NCBI RefSeq assembly: GCF_010998615.1
Contig: NZ_JAAEAH010000010.1
Coordinates: 93,499 to 157,498 of the forward strand
From: Myxococcus sp. CA023
Lineage (GTDB): Bacteria; Myxococcota; Myxococcia; Myxococcales; Myxococcaceae
Length of the DNA stretch: 64,000 nucleotides
Reading direction: 5' to 3'
Shown: positions 62,103 to 64,000 of the stretch, in pieces
How positions within the stretch are numbered: position 1 is the first letter of the stretch
How the letters are laid out: every line of letters starts with the position of its first letter
The notes under the pieces: model-generated
The model's input: the letters and a program-made list of their open reading frames with translations, nothing else
Databases searched by the model: none
What the model was told of the DNA's origin: nothing
Translations under genes and position numbers: made by a program

Positions 62103-62555
62103 CTACTCGATGGCCTTGAGGTTGAACGGGTACTCGATGGGGCGGTCCGTGCCATCCGGAGGCTTCGGGAAGGTCATGGACGACAGGACGGCCTGTACGC
62201 AGTCGTGCAGGCTCGGGTCCTTGAGCGTGCTGGTCTTCTTCACCACCCGGGCGTCCTTCACCAGACCGTTGGCGTCGATGGTGAAGGTCGTCATCAGCTT
62301 GCCCTCCACCGTCCGGTCCTTCTCCGCCATGTGGTCCTCGTAGCACTCCTGGATGCGGCGCTGGTGGTACTGGACGACCTGACGGATGGAGTCGGGCGTG
62401 AAGGGCAGCCGCTCGACGTCCGGCCCGTCGCGCTTGGCGGGGGCCGGCGTCGTGGCGGCGGGCTTGCCGCCAGTGGGCGCCTTCGCGGGGGCGGCGCCCT
62501 GCGCGAGCGCAACCGCCGAGGCCAGGACGACTGCGGAGAGAAGCGCTCGGGTCAT
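62103..62555 (-). CDS. Secreted AgmX/PglI C-terminal-domain protein
   Basis: 150 residues. A signal peptide (about 1-19, ending ALAQG) is followed by an Ala/Pro/Lys-rich linker to about residue 43. The rest is a compact domain with QRRIQECYE, a conserved Cys again in HDCVQAVLSSMTFPKPP, and the ending YPFNLKAI. This is the two-cysteine pattern of the AgmX/PglI C-terminal family abundant in myxobacteria, where larger members belong to the gliding and envelope machinery; the fold resembles TonB C-termini. A periplasmic location is expected. It is wedged between two acyl-CoA dehydrogenase genes with gaps of 5 and 10 bases, an unexpected place for an envelope protein. Confidence 0.82.
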   Translation of the reverse strand: MTRALLSAVVLASAVALAQGAAPAKAPTGGKPAATTPAPAKRDGPDVERLPFTPDSIRQVVQYHQRRIQECYEDHMAEKDRTVEGKLMTTFTIDANGLVKDARVVKKTSTLKDPSLHDCVQAVLSSMTFPKPPDGTDRPIEYPFNLKAIE

Positions 62556-62560
62556 GACGG

Positions 62561-63699
<1,139 letters not shown>

Positions 63700-63703
<4 letters not shown>

Positions 63704-64000
63704 GGAACCTCCATAATATGAGGGGCTTCCCTCTGGAACAGCGAAGACGCGGCGCGCGCGCGGAAGCGCTCCGTGGCGTGCCGGTGAGACACCGTCCGGT
63801 CGCCTGAGACCCGGGATTCCCCGGGAGTACCCCAGAACATATTGAGGGGCACCGTGACGTCGAGGCTGACGTCCAGCCGGTTCCCCTCCCCCGTCCATGC
63901 CCGCCGCGCGACCACGGACAGGGTCCACGGCACCGTGTCCGGGTGCCGCTCGATGAAGTCATAGGACAACCCCAGCCCGGCCACGCCCCCCGATCCGTCC
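63700..64000 (-). CDS. 3' part of an upstream gene, function unknown (partial)
   Basis: An open frame runs from the right edge to a TGA at 63702-63700, giving about 99 C-terminal residues including YDFIERHPDTVPWTLSV and LDVSLDVTVPLNMF. Third positions are G/C-rich through most of it and the ATGA overlap with the following dehydrogenase is typical of real operons, so I regard it as coding. Its ribosome site for the next gene lies within the last codons (ATGGAGG). No family was recognised. Confidence 0.6.

Noticed and set aside
62092..62155. Longer N-terminus for the downstream acyl-CoA dehydrogenase.
   Set aside because: The extra residues are Ser/Arg/Thr-rich, overlap the AgmX/PglI-like gene and precede the usual family start; the GTG at 62092 gives 381 residues.

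Overview
The window is high-GC DNA with strong G/C bias at third codon positions. Its gene content points to a myxobacterium, most likely the genus Myxococcus: a very large NRPS/PKS gene, an AgmX/PglI-type envelope protein, a PilZ-like protein of the myxobacterial kind, a WD40 lipoprotein, a six-domain ribosomal protein S1 and paired acyl-CoA dehydrogenases. No mobile element, CRISPR array, tRNA or rRNA was found.

Region 1 (1-43090, + strand). After the last 42 codons of an unidentified gene (1-129), one reading frame of 14,272 codons (272-43090) encodes a complete hybrid assembly line. The order is a fatty-acyl-AMP ligase plus carrier loading module, five NRPS modules, one PKS module (KS-AT-ACP with no reducing domains), an island with a condensation domain and a degenerate adenylation domain that has a luciferase-like monooxygenase inserted and no carrier, five more NRPS modules, and a terminal thioesterase. 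Ten intact A domains and one malonyl-type AT are present. Hand-aligned pocket residues indicate serine for modules 1 (with an embedded N-methyltransferase), 4 and 8. From memory, size, order and taxon match the M. xanthus myxoprincomide synthetase. I could not check this.

Region 2 (43077-63703, - strand). Every gene from here on reads leftwards. The first, a patatin-like phospholipase, overlaps the synthetase 3' end by 14 bases. Then, in coordinate order, come a DedA membrane protein with a strong terminator, a lone cyclic-nucleotide-binding domain, a gamma-carbonic-anhydrase-like protein, miaB, an unknown 169-residue protein and a CoxE-type VWA protein. The last five may be one transcription unit read from the VWA gene towards the cyclic-nucleotide gene. 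Next are an RNA uracil-C5 methyltransferase and a PilZ-like protein, then a thiolase-scoA-scoB operon for acetoacetyl-CoA metabolism, a WD40 lipoprotein, and rpsA with its own promoter and terminator.

Region 3 (60947-64000, - strand). Two acyl-CoA dehydrogenases flank a small secreted AgmX/PglI-like protein with gaps of only 5 and 10 bases. The first dehydrogenase start overlaps (ATGA) the stop of a gene that runs off the right edge. The enzymes of regions 2 and 3 (thiolase, CoA-transferase, acyl-CoA dehydrogenases) look like ordinary acyl-CoA metabolism and are not obviously part of the secondary-metabolite cluster. No phosphopantetheinyl transferase, MbtH-like protein, transporter or regulator for the synthetase lies in the window.
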